DNA of 60,691 bases from Prevotellaceae bacterium UBA6417 (GTDB lineage: Bacteria; Bacteroidota; Bacteroidia; Bacteroidales; Bacteroidaceae): the NCBI GenBank assembly GCA_002439755.1, contig DJPH01000054.1, forward strand, positions 1-60,691. The letters are read 5' to 3'. This document shows, one piece after another, positions 52,924-60,691 of the stretch (position 1 is its first letter; every line of letters begins with the position of its first letter). The translations under genes and the position numbers were made by a program. A model generated the notes under the pieces. The model was not told the origin of the DNA, ran no database searches, and saw only the letters and a program-made list of their open reading frames with translations.

Positions 52924-55019
52924 TTGCTTGCTTGTGTTAAGGCCTTTGCAATACCATCTCTTTCCAAAAGGGCTTTGATTGATGGCCGGCGTTTGCGGAA
53001 ACGCCTGTATAATATTTGTGGATGCACGGTGTTTCCTTTTTCAAGTATATTGTGGCGGAAGCTTTCGGCAGCCTCTTGGCTGAAAATGCCTTTTTCTTTG
53101 AAGAGCGAGAAAGCGTCGGCATCCAATACCTCGGCCCATTTGTAGCAATAATAGCCGGCAGCATAGCCACCTGTCATGATATGTTGAAATTGGACGCTCA
53201 TGCAGGTCTTCAAAGTTTGCGGAAAAAAGACAGCGCGCTTCCAAGCCCGTTTTTCAAATCGGATAATATTGTCCTCTAAGGGTTGCTGCCGTGTATAATA
53301 AGCCATGTCGAGCAGACAGAAGCTGACTTGGCGCATGCAGGCATAGGCTGCATTGAATGTCTTGCCGTCTATGACCCGCTGTATAAGCTCGTCGGGGATA
53401 GTCTCGCCTGTTTTATAATGTTTGGCGAAGCTTTGCAGAAAATCTTTTTCAAGGGCATAATTCTCCATGAATTGAGAAGGTAGTTCCACAAAGTCCCAAA
53501 AAACATTGGTTCCCGATAAGGATTCAAAGCGGCACTTGCTGAAAATCTCGTGCAGGCCGTGCCCGAACTCATGGAGAAAGGTCGATACTTCACCGAGCGT
53601 GAGCAGAGCCGGCTTGTCGGCCGTCGGTTTCGTAAGGTTCATGACCAATGAAACGTGCGGGCGCTTTTCCGTGTTGTCGTCATTGATGCATTGTCCTTGA
53701 TAACTGGTCATCCATGCACCGCTCTTCTTGTTTTTTCGAGGGAAAAAGTCTGTGTACAGCAAGGCAAGGTAACTTCCGTCTTTGTCAAACACTTCGTAGG
53801 CTTCGACGTCCGGATGATAAACGGGTATTTGCGTATTGCGTACGAAAGTAATGCCATAGAGTTTGTTCGCCAGTCCGAATATTCCGCGTTTGACCTTGGA
53901 AAGTTCGAAATATGGGCGAAGCATTTCCGCATCAACGTTATAACGCTTTAATTGTAGCTTGTGACTGTAAAAAGAAAAGTCCCATGGTTTTAGTTGGAAA
54001 TCCTTTCCTTCAATTTCGCAGGCCATCGCTTTGATTTCTTCAATGTCGTGACGCGCCGGTGTCTTATAGGCACGTATCAGGCTATTCAAGAAACGTGTAA
54101 CCGTGGGAACATCTTTTGCCATTCTGTGCTGCAGAACAAAATCAGCGAAAGTAGGATAGCCTAAAATCTGTGCGAATTTCAATCGCAAGTTTACGAGCCT
54201 TTTTACCAAATCTAAGTTGTTCTGTTTGTTGGGGTGCGTACACAGCGTATTATAGGCCATATACATTTTTCGGCGCAATTCTCGCTTTTCAGAATAGGTC
54301 ATGAATGGAGAATAGCTCGGCCCTTGCAAAGTAAACACCCATCCTTTCAGATTTCGCTCGTTTGCAGCTTGTGCGGCAAGTTCGATTTGGTGTTCGGGAA
54401 GGCCTGCAAGGTCATTCTTGTCTGTTAGATGTAAAATAAAAGCATTTTGGTCTTTCAAAACATTCTGTGAGAATTGCAGATCAAGCTGTGATAGTTCCAA
54501 TGATATATCACGAAGCTTTTGTTTCTTTTCTTGTGGCAGATTTATTCCACGTCTCACAAAGCTCTCGTAAGTTTCCTTGAGAAGAGTCTGCTCTTCATCG
54601 TCTAATTTGGGGTGGGAGTCGTATACTTTTTTTATCCTTGCAAACAAAGCTTCGTTTTGCATGATATTATTTGAATGCTCAGACATGGCGGGAACAAGTT
54701 CTTGTGCCAGCTTTTCAAGCTCATCGCTTGTATTTGCACTTAAAAGATTTCCCATCACGGTGCTGGCGCGGCCTAATATTTCTCCGCAGTGTTCAAGAGC
54801 TTTCAGTGTGTTGTCGAATGTCGGTGCTTCGGGATTATTTATAATGCGGTCAATTTCTTTGTCCTCTTCTTTTATACCTTGTAGAATCGCTTCTTTTATG
54901 AAATCTGTTGTTATTAGGTTGAACGGGGTTGCTTCATGCGGCGTTCTATATGGGTGGAAGAAAGGATTCTCAGACTTAGTGTTTGAAATGTGATTGTCCA
55001 TTATCATATTATTTTCCAA
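52920..55019 (-). CDS. M3 family metallopeptidase (oligopeptidase A/Dcp-like)
   Basis: A 699-residue zinc peptidase that cleaves short peptides. The zinc motif is HEFGHGLHE, with the third ligand Glu in the following ELPSQFMENYA segment. The N-terminal two thirds are helical, and there is no signal peptide, so it is cytoplasmic. The size and sequence are those of the OpdA/Dcp branch rather than PepF. Alternative in-frame starts lie 5 and 7 codons downstream. Confidence 0.93.
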   Translation of the reverse strand: MENNMIMDNHISNTKSENPFFHPYRTPHEATPFNLITTDFIKEAILQGIKEEDKEIDRIINNPEAPTFDNTLKALEHCGEILGRASTVMGNLLSANTSDELEKLAQELVPAMSEHSNNIMQNEALFARIKKVYDSHPKLDDEEQTLLKETYESFVRRGINLPQEKKQKLRDISLELSQLDLQFSQNVLKDQNAFILHLTDKNDLAGLPEHQIELAAQAANERNLKGWVFTLQGPSYSPFMTYSEKRELRRKMYMAYNTLCTHPNKQNNLDLVKRLVNLRLKFAQILGYPTFADFVLQHRMAKDVPTVTRFLNSLIRAYKTPARHDIEEIKAMACEIEGKDFQLKPWDFSFYSHKLQLKRYNVDAEMLRPYFELSKVKRGIFGLANKLYGITFVRNTQIPVYHPDVEAYEVFDKDGSYLALLYTDFFPRKNKKSGAWMTSYQGQCINDDNTEKRPHVSLVMNLTKPTADKPALLTLGEVSTFLHEFGHGLHEIFSKCRFESLSGTNVFWDFVELPSQFMENYALEKDFLQSFAKHYKTGETIPDELIQRVIDGKTFNAAYACMRQVSFCLLDMAYYTRQQPLEDNIIRFEKRAWKRAVFFPQTLKTCMSVQFQHIMTGGYAAGYYCYKWAEVLDADAFSLFKEKGIFSQEAAESFRHNILEKGNTVHPQILYRRFRKRRPSIKALLERDGIAKALTQASK

Positions 55020-55027
55020 TTGTGATA

Positions 55028-55035
55028 CAAAGTTA
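55028..55035 (-). promoter_or_regulatory. -7 element of the M3 peptidase operon
   Basis: On the minus strand TAACTTTG occupies 55035-55028, shortly before the start codon; the short distance would favour the later ATG codons. Confidence 0.45.
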
Positions 55036-55090
55036 CAGCTTTCTTTCTTAGGGAAAACAATGTGGCCAGTTTTTCAATCTTTGGTGTTTT

Positions 55091-55786
55091 TCAATTGTCG
55101 TGCTCCTGTACAAAATGAACCAGGTTCTCTAATTTGGGTATGATTACCCGTTTGCGTTCGAGCTTTAGCAGTCCGTTTTTTTCTAAGCTGTTTACAACTC
55201 GTGACAGATTTAATCGTGTTGCATCGATATATACTGCTATGTCAACCATTTTGCCAATGATTTCCTTGCTGCCTGAAGGTAATGTGAAGTTATGCTGGCA
55301 CACTTGCAAGAATCTGCGTGTCAAAGATGCAGAAGGCGTTTCCCATAAGGCTTTATCGGCACGTTGAAGCCGCGTACTCAGCATATTTAGCATGTTAAAA
55401 CGGAATACATCATAGTTCAGCATTATTTGTGAAACGAATTCTTTGCTGATTGTAAGCGTTTGGATATCTGTTTCGGCCATATACGTTCTGTTGTGATACT
55501 GCGAAACGCCAAAAATATTCTCTGCGCCTACAACTGCTGGCGTTTTCAGTTGCTCTATAAAAACAACACGATTATTTATCGAAGCATGTGAAACTTTCAG
55601 ATTCCCTTTCAAAAGGAAAAGCAGATTATGACAGGGATCTGTTTCGAGACGGATGACGCTTCCTTCCGAAAATTTTTGAAAGTGCATCTTGACTTTTGAA
55701 ACTATTTCTGTCAGGTCGTTGAGGCCAAGCCCTTGGAACAAGGGTTGCTGCAAGAGCATTTTGTAGAAGGAGTCTTGCGGTTGCAT
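55091..55786 (-). CDS. Crp/Fnr family transcriptional regulator
   Basis: A 231-residue regulator with an N-terminal cyclic-nucleotide-binding-like barrel (SEGSVIRLETDPCHNLLFLLKGNLKV) and a C-terminal winged helix (AVYIDATRLNLSRVVNSLEKNGLL). No Fnr-type N-terminal cysteine cluster is present, so iron-sulfur oxygen sensing is not indicated. The open frame extends to 55918 into apbE, but ATG 55786 gives the family start and an 8-base gap from apbE. It is the last gene of the six-gene envelope operon. Confidence 0.9.
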   Translation of the reverse strand: MQPQDSFYKMLLQQPLFQGLGLNDLTEIVSKVKMHFQKFSEGSVIRLETDPCHNLLFLLKGNLKVSHASINNRVVFIEQLKTPAVVGAENIFGVSQYHNRTYMAETDIQTLTISKEFVSQIMLNYDVFRFNMLNMLSTRLQRADKALWETPSASLTRRFLQVCQHNFTLPSGSKEIIGKMVDIAVYIDATRLNLSRVVNSLEKNGLLKLERKRVIIPKLENLVHFVQEHDN

Positions 55787-55793
55787 AGAAATA

Positions 55794-56840
55794 TTATTTA
55801 ATGATTGATTGTCGTAGAGAGTCCGAACACCAAGTCTTGTAAAGTCCGGTTGAATCGGTGTAAATAAGCAGGGCTTGCAGGCGATGATTACGGGCAAGTA
55901 GTTTCTTTGCTTTTTCAAGTCCCATTACCATGAAAGATGTGGCATAAGCATCTGCTTCTGCGCAAGTTTGAGCCAATACTGTTGACGAAAGGATTGAATG
56001 TTGCACAGGGTAGCCGGTCTGAGGGTCTATTGTATGCGCATACTTCTTGCCGTTTTGATAATAAAAGTTTCGATAATTACCGCTTGTGGCCAAGGCGACA
56101 TTTGTCAGCTTTAGCACATTTTGCAGTGTGTTGTCTTGTGATTTGTTGTCGTCTTGCGGCCGCACAATGCCGATTGTCCAGTTCTCGTGTTGCTCATTTA
56201 CGCCGTGTGCCCGGATTTCGCCTCCTATTTCAATCATATAATTGTCTACGTTATGGCTTTCCAAAAATTGGGCAACGCGGTCGCAACCATATCCCTTGGC
56301 AATTCCGCTGCAATCCAGCATAATGCGGGAGTCGTTTTTTATGAGTTTGTCATTTTCTATCTTTACTTTGTTGTAACCTACCATGTCAAGCAGGCTGTCT
56401 ATTTGCTGCGGACCAAGACTCTTCTTGTTCTTAAAGCCAAATCCCCATGCATTGACCAATGGTGCAATGGTTATATCAAATGCTCCGTCTGTCTGTCGTG
56501 CTATTTCCATTGATAGGTGGAAAACTTCCCTGAACAATGAGTCTGTGGCCTTTCCCTTATTCGAGTTAATCAGGCTGATTGTGCTTTCGGGATTAAACAT
56601 GGAAAGGGAGTTGTCTACATTTCTCAATTCGTTTAGGATGCCGTTGCTCAGATTCTCATTGCTTTGGTAGGTTATGTGATAAGTTGTTCCGAAAATTCGT
56701 CCTTCGCTTTTTTTGTAAGGTGCCGGTTTACGCGAATTTGTCACAACCCAAATGCTGCCGGCAATAAGAAACAGAAGAAAAATCGCTTGTAAGGCAAACT
56801 TTACTTTCTTGCTTATCATTCTTTCTGTGTTTTGTGTCAT
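55794..56840 (-). CDS. apbE: FAD:protein FMN transferase
   Basis: Attaches FMN covalently to threonine of flavoproteins such as NqrB, NqrC and RnfG. At 348 residues it has an N-terminal membrane anchor (about 11-27), then FGTTYHITY, LDCSGIAKGYGCDRVA, EIGGEIRAHG and AHTIDPQTGYPV. No nqr or rnf gene is in the window. It lies 9 bases after the DUF6048 gene and 7 before crp. Confidence 0.93.
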   Translation of the reverse strand: MTQNTERMISKKVKFALQAIFLLFLIAGSIWVVTNSRKPAPYKKSEGRIFGTTYHITYQSNENLSNGILNELRNVDNSLSMFNPESTISLINSNKGKATDSLFREVFHLSMEIARQTDGAFDITIAPLVNAWGFGFKNKKSLGPQQIDSLLDMVGYNKVKIENDKLIKNDSRIMLDCSGIAKGYGCDRVAQFLESHNVDNYMIEIGGEIRAHGVNEQHENWTIGIVRPQDDNKSQDNTLQNVLKLTNVALATSGNYRNFYYQNGKKYAHTIDPQTGYPVQHSILSSTVLAQTCAEADAYATSFMVMGLEKAKKLLARNHRLQALLIYTDSTGLYKTWCSDSLRQSIIK

Positions 56841-56849
56841 GAATGCAGG

Positions 56850-57590
56850 CTAAATGTCAAAAATCAGGTTGAATGTTCCGCCAAAATTGTGCGTGTCGTT
56901 TTTACCGAAGCCCGGAACATACCATGCTTGTCCTATATCGGATTCTTTTTGGCTGAGTCGCATCCTGTAACGCAACGACCACCCCATATGAAAGCACCCC
57001 CATATCTTGGCCTCTAACCCGAAAACCAGTTCGCTCCACGAACAATCGGACTTAAGTCCCTTGAAACTGTAGGGAACGCTTTCTTGCCAAACCGGATCTA
57101 TAAGGTCCGGGCCTGTCAGGTCGAACTTTATTTTGGAATATGCATAGCGCAAGCCAACAAACACGCGATTGCCTGAACGCAAGTCTTTGGCAAGGTTATA
57201 ATCGCATCCTATTCTCATATATGGTGAGTTCGTTTTGAAGTATAAGTCTGTTTCTCCGTCTTGATGGTCGCTGTGTCCTAAGCCCAATTCTACAATGGGG
57301 AAAAATTTCCCTTTCAGGTTAATGCGGAAAGCCCCTTCTATTTGTCCGTAAGTTGCGGCTTTGTACATGATGAGTCCCAATAAGTCGCCTGACACCGACA
57401 TTCCTTCAAAGAAATGCATGGGGCGTGCTTGCAGTGCGGCTTTTATCGAGTCGATAGCCGGTTGGTACTGTACGCCCATCGTCCGCTGTTGCGGTTGTGC
57501 CGGTTGTGTCGGTTCCTGAGCGGATGCCGACATGGCAAACAGCAGGCTAATAATGGCTGAAATATATTTTAAGATTTTCTTTTTCGTCAT
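56850..57590 (-). CDS. DUF6048-type outer-membrane beta-barrel protein
   Basis: A 246-residue exported protein. The signal peptide ends around residue 25 (SASAQ). The rest is alternating beta-strand sequence with many aromatic residues, such as FVGLRYAYSKIKFDL, and ends in FNLIFDI, which suggests a small outer-membrane barrel. The pairing with the DUF6452 gene, whose 3' end it overlaps by 44 bases, is the usual Bacteroidetes arrangement. Function is unknown. Confidence 0.75.
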   Translation of the reverse strand: MTKKKILKYISAIISLLFAMSASAQEPTQPAQPQQRTMGVQYQPAIDSIKAALQARPMHFFEGMSVSGDLLGLIMYKAATYGQIEGAFRINLKGKFFPIVELGLGHSDHQDGETDLYFKTNSPYMRIGCDYNLAKDLRSGNRVFVGLRYAYSKIKFDLTGPDLIDPVWQESVPYSFKGLKSDCSWSELVFGLEAKIWGCFHMGWSLRYRMRLSQKESDIGQAWYVPGFGKNDTHNFGGTFNLIFDI

Positions 57591-58068
57591 AGTTTACATC
57601 AGGATTTGCAACGACAATGCTGTCAATGACAGTGGTGATGTCGGCTGTTGGTGTGCGTCGTGTGATGCGTACTCCTGTTATGGTATGAAAAAATGCCGTA
57701 CTGCAGTCAAGCGATACAAAATGCGGCTCATTTGTGTGGCTCACGAAGATGCTGTCTGTGGTTGTCCCTGTTTTTGAGACGAGCCGAAAGAGCAAAGTGT
57801 CGGTCTTCTGAGCATATCCCATGGGAAGTTTCACCTTGTTAAAGTCTATTCCGCGGTTTAACAGCGTAGTGTCACGTCGTCCGACGGCCACAATGCTTAG
57901 TGTATCGGTCATATTTGCCTGTAGTCCGGTGTGCGAATCATAAAAGGCTGCCGTCAGGCTTACTGTGTTGTTGAGCGGACAGTCCGTACTGCTGCATTGA
58001 CAGAACAGCCCTTGCATTCCTATTATTATAATGACGATGAAAAGCTGGAAACTGCACTTAAATTTCAT
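57547..58068 (-). CDS. DUF6452-type exported protein
   Basis: A 173-residue protein with an N-terminal signal segment ending near the cysteine-rich GLFCQCSSTDC. It is either a lipoprotein or a secreted protein with disulfides. The rest is beta-rich (TDTLSIVAVGRRDTTLL; DSIFVSHTNEPHFVSLDC) with no catalytic motif. It overlaps the glycosyltransferase gene by 11 bases and the DUF6048 gene by 44. A partnership with the predicted barrel protein is likely from conserved order, but its role is not known. Confidence 0.75.
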   Translation of the reverse strand: MKFKCSFQLFIVIIIIGMQGLFCQCSSTDCPLNNTVSLTAAFYDSHTGLQANMTDTLSIVAVGRRDTTLLNRGIDFNKVKLPMGYAQKTDTLLFRLVSKTGTTTDSIFVSHTNEPHFVSLDCSTAFFHTITGVRITRRTPTADITTVIDSIVVANPDVNYDEKENLKIYFSHY

Positions 58069-59011
58069 CTTCTATCTGGTAATTGTTGCGGTTGTCTGCG
58101 TTACGGCTTATCAATTCTCCCACAAATCCGGTCATGAACAATTGCGTACCGAGTATCATCATGGTAAGAGCAATATAAAAATAGGGAGAATCGGTTACCA
58201 ATGGTGCCGGAATTCCTTTAGACAGCGCACAGAGTTTGGTTGCACCTACAATGATGATGGCCAGGAACCCGATGAAAAACATCAGCGAGCCCAAAAAACC
58301 GAAGACGTGCATCGGCTTTGTTCCAAACTGCGTCAGAAACCACAGACTCATCAGGTCAAGGTAACCATTGAAAAAGCGATTCAATCCGCCGAACTTCGTG
58401 CTGCCGTATTTTCGTGCTTGATGGTGAACCACTTTTTCGCCTATCTTTGAAAAACCGGCATTTTTTGCCAGATATGGTATGTAGCGGTGCATTTCACCAT
58501 ATACTTCAATGTTTTTTACCACTTGCAGCTTATAGGCTTTCAGCCCGCAATTGAAATCATGCAGGTTGTGAATGCCGCTTACCTTGCGTGCCGTTGCATT
58601 GAAGAGCTTGGTCGGGATGGTTTTTGACAATGGATCGTAGCGTTTTTTCTTGTATCCTGAAACCAAATCATATCCTTCTTCCGTAATCATCTTGTACAAT
58701 TCGGGGATTTCATCCGGTGAATCTTGAAGGTCTGCGTCCATGGTAATGACAACATCGCCTTGTGCCTTTTTGAATCCCACATAAAGAGCCGCCGATTTGC
58801 CATAGTTGCGGCGAAACCTGATGCCTCTCACATTTGCGTTGCTGCTGCCGAGCTCCTGAATCTTTTCCCAAGAAGAATCTGTACTGCCGTCGTTGACGAA
58901 TATCACTTCAAAGCTGTATCCGTTTGTCTGCATGATTCTTTTGATCCATTCAAACAGCTCCGGAATACTTTCTTCTTCATTATATAGAGGTATTACAATC
59001 GAAATGTCCAT
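58058..59011 (-). CDS. Polyprenyl-phosphate glycosyltransferase, GT2 family (DPM1/ArnC-like)
   Basis: A 317-residue membrane enzyme that probably transfers a sugar from a nucleotide sugar to undecaprenyl phosphate. The GT2 domain begins IVIPLYNEEESIPEL. The metal-binding DxD-type segment is TMDADLQDSP near residue 95. Two C-terminal membrane helices (about 233-258 and 272-296) mark the GtrB/ArnC type. The sugar is unknown. It follows the DUF4199 gene by 8 bases in the same operon. Confidence 0.9.
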   Translation of the reverse strand: MDISIVIPLYNEEESIPELFEWIKRIMQTNGYSFEVIFVNDGSTDSSWEKIQELGSSNANVRGIRFRRNYGKSAALYVGFKKAQGDVVITMDADLQDSPDEIPELYKMITEEGYDLVSGYKKKRYDPLSKTIPTKLFNATARKVSGIHNLHDFNCGLKAYKLQVVKNIEVYGEMHRYIPYLAKNAGFSKIGEKVVHHQARKYGSTKFGGLNRFFNGYLDLMSLWFLTQFGTKPMHVFGFLGSLMFFIGFLAIIIVGATKLCALSKGIPAPLVTDSPYFYIALTMMILGTQLFMTGFVGELISRNADNRNNYQIEDEI

Positions 59012-59019
59012 ATATGATA

Positions 59020-59601
59020 TTAAATGTTGCGTATGTAAGTTCTTTTTGTTTTGGCAATCAATGCTGTCGGGAAGGATAGCAGTAATGCAAGAATCAGGTT
59101 GATGTCAATGATGTTTGCTGTTATCATGAGTGGTGTCACGCTGCGTAACAGTTCGTCCATGCTTGAAAAACCGGTTGCTGCGAGTGTCTCGTTCAATTGG
59201 TTCTTCAGCTGAGGAGTGTTCAGCACCTGTCTCATTTCTTCGCTGTGCAGGCGTGCGATATTTGCCTCGGCAAAGCTTCCATGGTCAAACATGCTGAAAT
59301 AAATGTAAGCCGTTCCGGCTAAAATGGCGGTTGCATAGAGATACATCATAAATGAAAAGAGATAACATCGTCCGAAGTCGACAATGCCATCTGCCCTTAC
59401 CTGACGTTCAAAATAGCGCGCTGCAATGATGCCTACTATCGGCACGCTGAAAAGTATGAGTGCGTATAAACTGTGAAGAACCGGAAACCTGTAACCGGCC
59501 ACAAAGCACAGTAACCCCACACACCAGTAAAGTCCGAACGCTCCGCCCAATTGCATGGCATAGGCGTTTGTCTGCTTCAGCAGGTCTGAACTTAAAACCA
59601 T
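59020..59601 (-). CDS. DUF4199 membrane protein
   Basis: A 193-residue protein with four predicted membrane helices and a soluble loop of about 55 residues between helices 3 and 4. FERQVRADGIVDFGRCYLFSFMMYLYATAI is the conserved DUF4199 region. This family is almost confined to Bacteroidetes and often precedes a DPM1-like glycosyltransferase, as here. Function is unknown. Confidence 0.85.
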   Translation of the reverse strand: MVLSSDLLKQTNAYAMQLGGAFGLYWCVGLLCFVAGYRFPVLHSLYALILFSVPIVGIIAARYFERQVRADGIVDFGRCYLFSFMMYLYATAILAGTAYIYFSMFDHGSFAEANIARLHSEEMRQVLNTPQLKNQLNETLAATGFSSMDELLRSVTPLMITANIIDINLILALLLSFPTALIAKTKRTYIRNI

Positions 59602-59630
59602 TTCGGTATTATCGTTGATTTATAGATATG

Positions 59631-59638
59631 CAAAGATA
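59631..59638 (-). promoter_or_regulatory. -7 element of the DUF4199-GT2-DUF6452-DUF6048-apbE-crp operon
   Basis: On the minus strand TATCTTTG occupies 59638-59631, 30 bases before the DUF4199 ATG. All six genes downstream overlap or are spaced by under 12 bases, so this is the only promoter seen for them. Confidence 0.5.
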
Positions 59639-59721
59639 CGCCAAGTTGCGCGAAGACAGAAGTGAAAGCCGGAATTTTTCTGTTGTCAGGCTTTTTCGCA
59701 GTTCATCCGGCTCTTGAAAAG

Positions 59722-59759
59722 AAAGAGGGCAAGCTTTCTCTCGAACCTTACCCTCTCTC
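59722..59759 (-). terminator. Terminator after the ECF S-component gene
   Basis: On the minus strand AGAGGGTAAG pairs with CTTGCCCTCT (one wobble), followed by TTCTTTTC. It ends the transcript of the truncated reductase and the S component. Confidence 0.7.
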
Positions 59760-59768
59760 TTTCACTCG

Positions 59769-60275
59769 TCATTTATTGACGATATACTTGATGCAAGCCA
59801 GACCGCCGAAAATTTGCAGCAGCAGTCCCGGAATTCCCGTTCTGACATCTTGCAGGGCTGTGACAAGGCTTCCTGTGTAGGCCCATTCAAACAAAGTGCC
59901 GGCCGATTGGTAGGCTACTGCCGTTGCAGCGAGCAACAACAGGCTTATCTTTTTGAACTTCCATGCCATAAAAGATGCCGCCAGGGCTAAAAACACGGAT
60001 TTGGCCATTATGATGGGTAGCATTGCAGCTGCGGGCATGCCAAACAAGACCGAATTGACCAAAGGCGACAGCACGGCCGTCAGCAGGCCTACGCGCCAGC
60101 CGTATTTGTAGGCGCCAATCAGCGTAAAGAAATAGATAGGCAGGAATATAGGGCCGCCTTTCGGTATCAGATGGAACAGTTGCGGCAAAACAATGTTCCC
60201 GACGATGAAGAGGGCAGCGGCTACATAAGTCCTGCTCTCGGTGTAATTCAGTGAATAAAGCTTTACTGTTTGCAT
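59769..60275 (-). CDS. ECF transporter S component, substrate unknown
   Basis: A 168-residue integral membrane protein with five or six helices, Gly/Ala-rich, resembling substrate-binding S components of energy-coupling factor vitamin transporters. FFTLIGAYKYGWRVGLLTAVLSP is the most family-like part. There is no EcfT or EcfA gene in the window, so it would share a module encoded elsewhere. It follows the truncated aldo/keto reductase by 14 bases and may have relied on that gene's promoter, which is now gone. Confidence 0.75.
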   Translation of the reverse strand: MQTVKLYSLNYTESRTYVAAALFIVGNIVLPQLFHLIPKGGPIFLPIYFFTLIGAYKYGWRVGLLTAVLSPLVNSVLFGMPAAAMLPIIMAKSVFLALAASFMAWKFKKISLLLLAATAVAYQSAGTLFEWAYTGSLVTALQDVRTGIPGLLLQIFGGLACIKYIVNK

Positions 60276-60289
60276 TTCGGCAATGTCTT

Positions 60290-60448
60290 TTAAAGGGTTT
60301 CTTGTTTCAGTTGTTCAACGTATTTGTCTATCTTCTGAAGCTCCATGGGAATCATGATGCGTTGCGGGCAAGCCGGAATGCATTTCCCGCATCCGGTGCA
60401 GTGCGATGCCTGACGCAATTTGGGAACGCTCCTGTCGTAGCCCACCAA
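60290..60448 (-). pseudogene. 3' fragment of a [4Fe-4S] aldo/keto reductase, cut at its upstream side
   Basis: The minus-strand frame from about 60439 down to the stop at 60290-60292 encodes GYDRSVPKLRQASHCTGCG, then KCIPACPQRIMIP, and ends LKQETL. The spacing CxxCxxC...CP is a ferredoxin-type cluster motif found at the C-terminus of COG1453-like aldo/keto reductases. The upstream frame meets a stop (TAA at 60451-60449) with no start codon of its own, so only about the last 50 codons remain. The break coincides with a change to non-coding, AT-rich sequence. Confidence 0.7.
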
Positions 60449-60691
60449 TTATCCCAAGCGGGTCTAACCATAGGAAATGAAAGGATAGTAAGGTAATGTA
60501 ATATTACTGATTTACAGTCTATTAGGAATGAAAGCCGATTTTGGATTGGTTCGTTATTCTTTCCTAAATTAGCGGATTGTTTACCCACTTTTGTCTCGTT
60601 TTTGTCCCTCGTTATATTATCTTTGCATCGCAAGCTAAATGCTTGATAATCAGCGATAAAAGAATATGTTAACATCAGAAAAGAAAGGAAA
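60449..60691. mobile_element. Probable terminal part of an inserted element (edge of window)
   Basis: The 240 bases beyond the broken reductase are AT-rich and non-coding apart from an open ATG at 60666-60668 that runs off the window (MLTSEKKG). A promoter-like TATCTTTG precedes it. This is the usual form of the end of an integrative element with an outward-lying gene behind its attachment site, but no integrase or transposase is visible, so the class is not determined. Confidence 0.4.
60618..60625 (+). promoter_or_regulatory. -7 element facing out of the right edge
   Basis: TATCTTTG at 60618-60625, with TTTG at 60590-60593 and again at 60601-60604 upstream. It would drive the open frame that starts at 60666. 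Confidence 0.4.

Noticed and set aside
60352..60675. Minus-strand open frame of 107 residues at the right edge
   Set aside because: It is out of frame with the ferredoxin-type reductase fragment and crosses the break point; the CxxCxxC motif in the other frame is the real coding signal.

Overview
The window is a stretch of chromosome from a Bacteroidales bacterium, most probably a Prevotella-like member of the Prevotellaceae. The evidence is the gene content: DUF4369 and DUF4199 proteins, a DUF6452/DUF6048 pair, an lptE-secG locus, a short AMP nucleosidase beside holA, and a two-gene pyrBI. Intergenic regions repeatedly carry the Bacteroidetes promoter pattern (TTTG near -33, TAnnTTTG near -7). 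Most of the window is ordinary housekeeping sequence with tight operons and no IS element or CRISPR array.

Layout. At 1-1754 there is the 3' part of an MBOAT O-acyltransferase and an SGNH/DltD-like partner. A 656-bp spacer with a long imperfect hairpin follows. At 2411-10467, rlmN and pdxA run without a break into a compact lipid-headgroup cluster: nucleotidyltransferase, ATP-grasp protein, CDP-alcohol phosphotransferase, flippase-like membrane protein and HAD protein, then inositol-phosphate synthase behind its own promoter. At 10638-16229 are a DUF5686-like outer-membrane protein, a receiver-less sigma-54 activator, lptE, a conserved protein and secG. At 16333-20779 are ugd, a GH127 glycosidase and a dihydrouridine synthase. 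At 20794-25439 are a DUF4369 lipoprotein, a membrane protein and divIC (minus strand), dnaX (plus), and queF-queC (minus). At 25597-27907 are ffh and folD. At 28335-35061 is an RND efflux operon (adaptor, pump, outer-membrane factor) ending in an LpxA-like acyltransferase. At 35174-37488 are a small HsdR-N nuclease-fold protein, amn and holA.

From 37489 to 39207 lies the most accessory-looking part: an AT-rich 0.9-kb spacer with repeated palindromic motifs, an XRE-type regulator and a ten-unit tandem array. After that come minus-strand housekeeping genes (glyA, pyrI, pyrB, phosphohexomutase, C69 peptidase, nadC, rpmA, rplU, tRNA-Tyr, ribH, TPR protein), then recF and a DciA-like gene on the plus strand. 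The minus-strand operon M3 peptidase, dCMP deaminase, S41 peptidase, 5-FTHF cyclo-ligase follows, then the operon DUF4199, GT2, DUF6452, DUF6048, apbE, crp, and an orphan ECF S component. At the right edge an aldo/keto reductase gene is cut after its last roughly 50 codons. The sequence beyond the cut is non-coding with a strong promoter and a start codon, which looks like the end of an inserted element.

The most interesting system is the 4627-10467 cluster. Its parts fit synthesis of an inositol lipid by a CDP-inositol route: Ino1 makes inositol phosphate, the nucleotidyltransferase would activate it, and the CDP-alcohol phosphotransferase would place it on a lipid. From memory, published work on Bacteroides thetaiotaomicron inositol lipids proposed a second phosphatidylinositol route of this kind in Prevotella. 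The ATP-grasp, flippase-like and HAD partners have no assigned role that I can establish.
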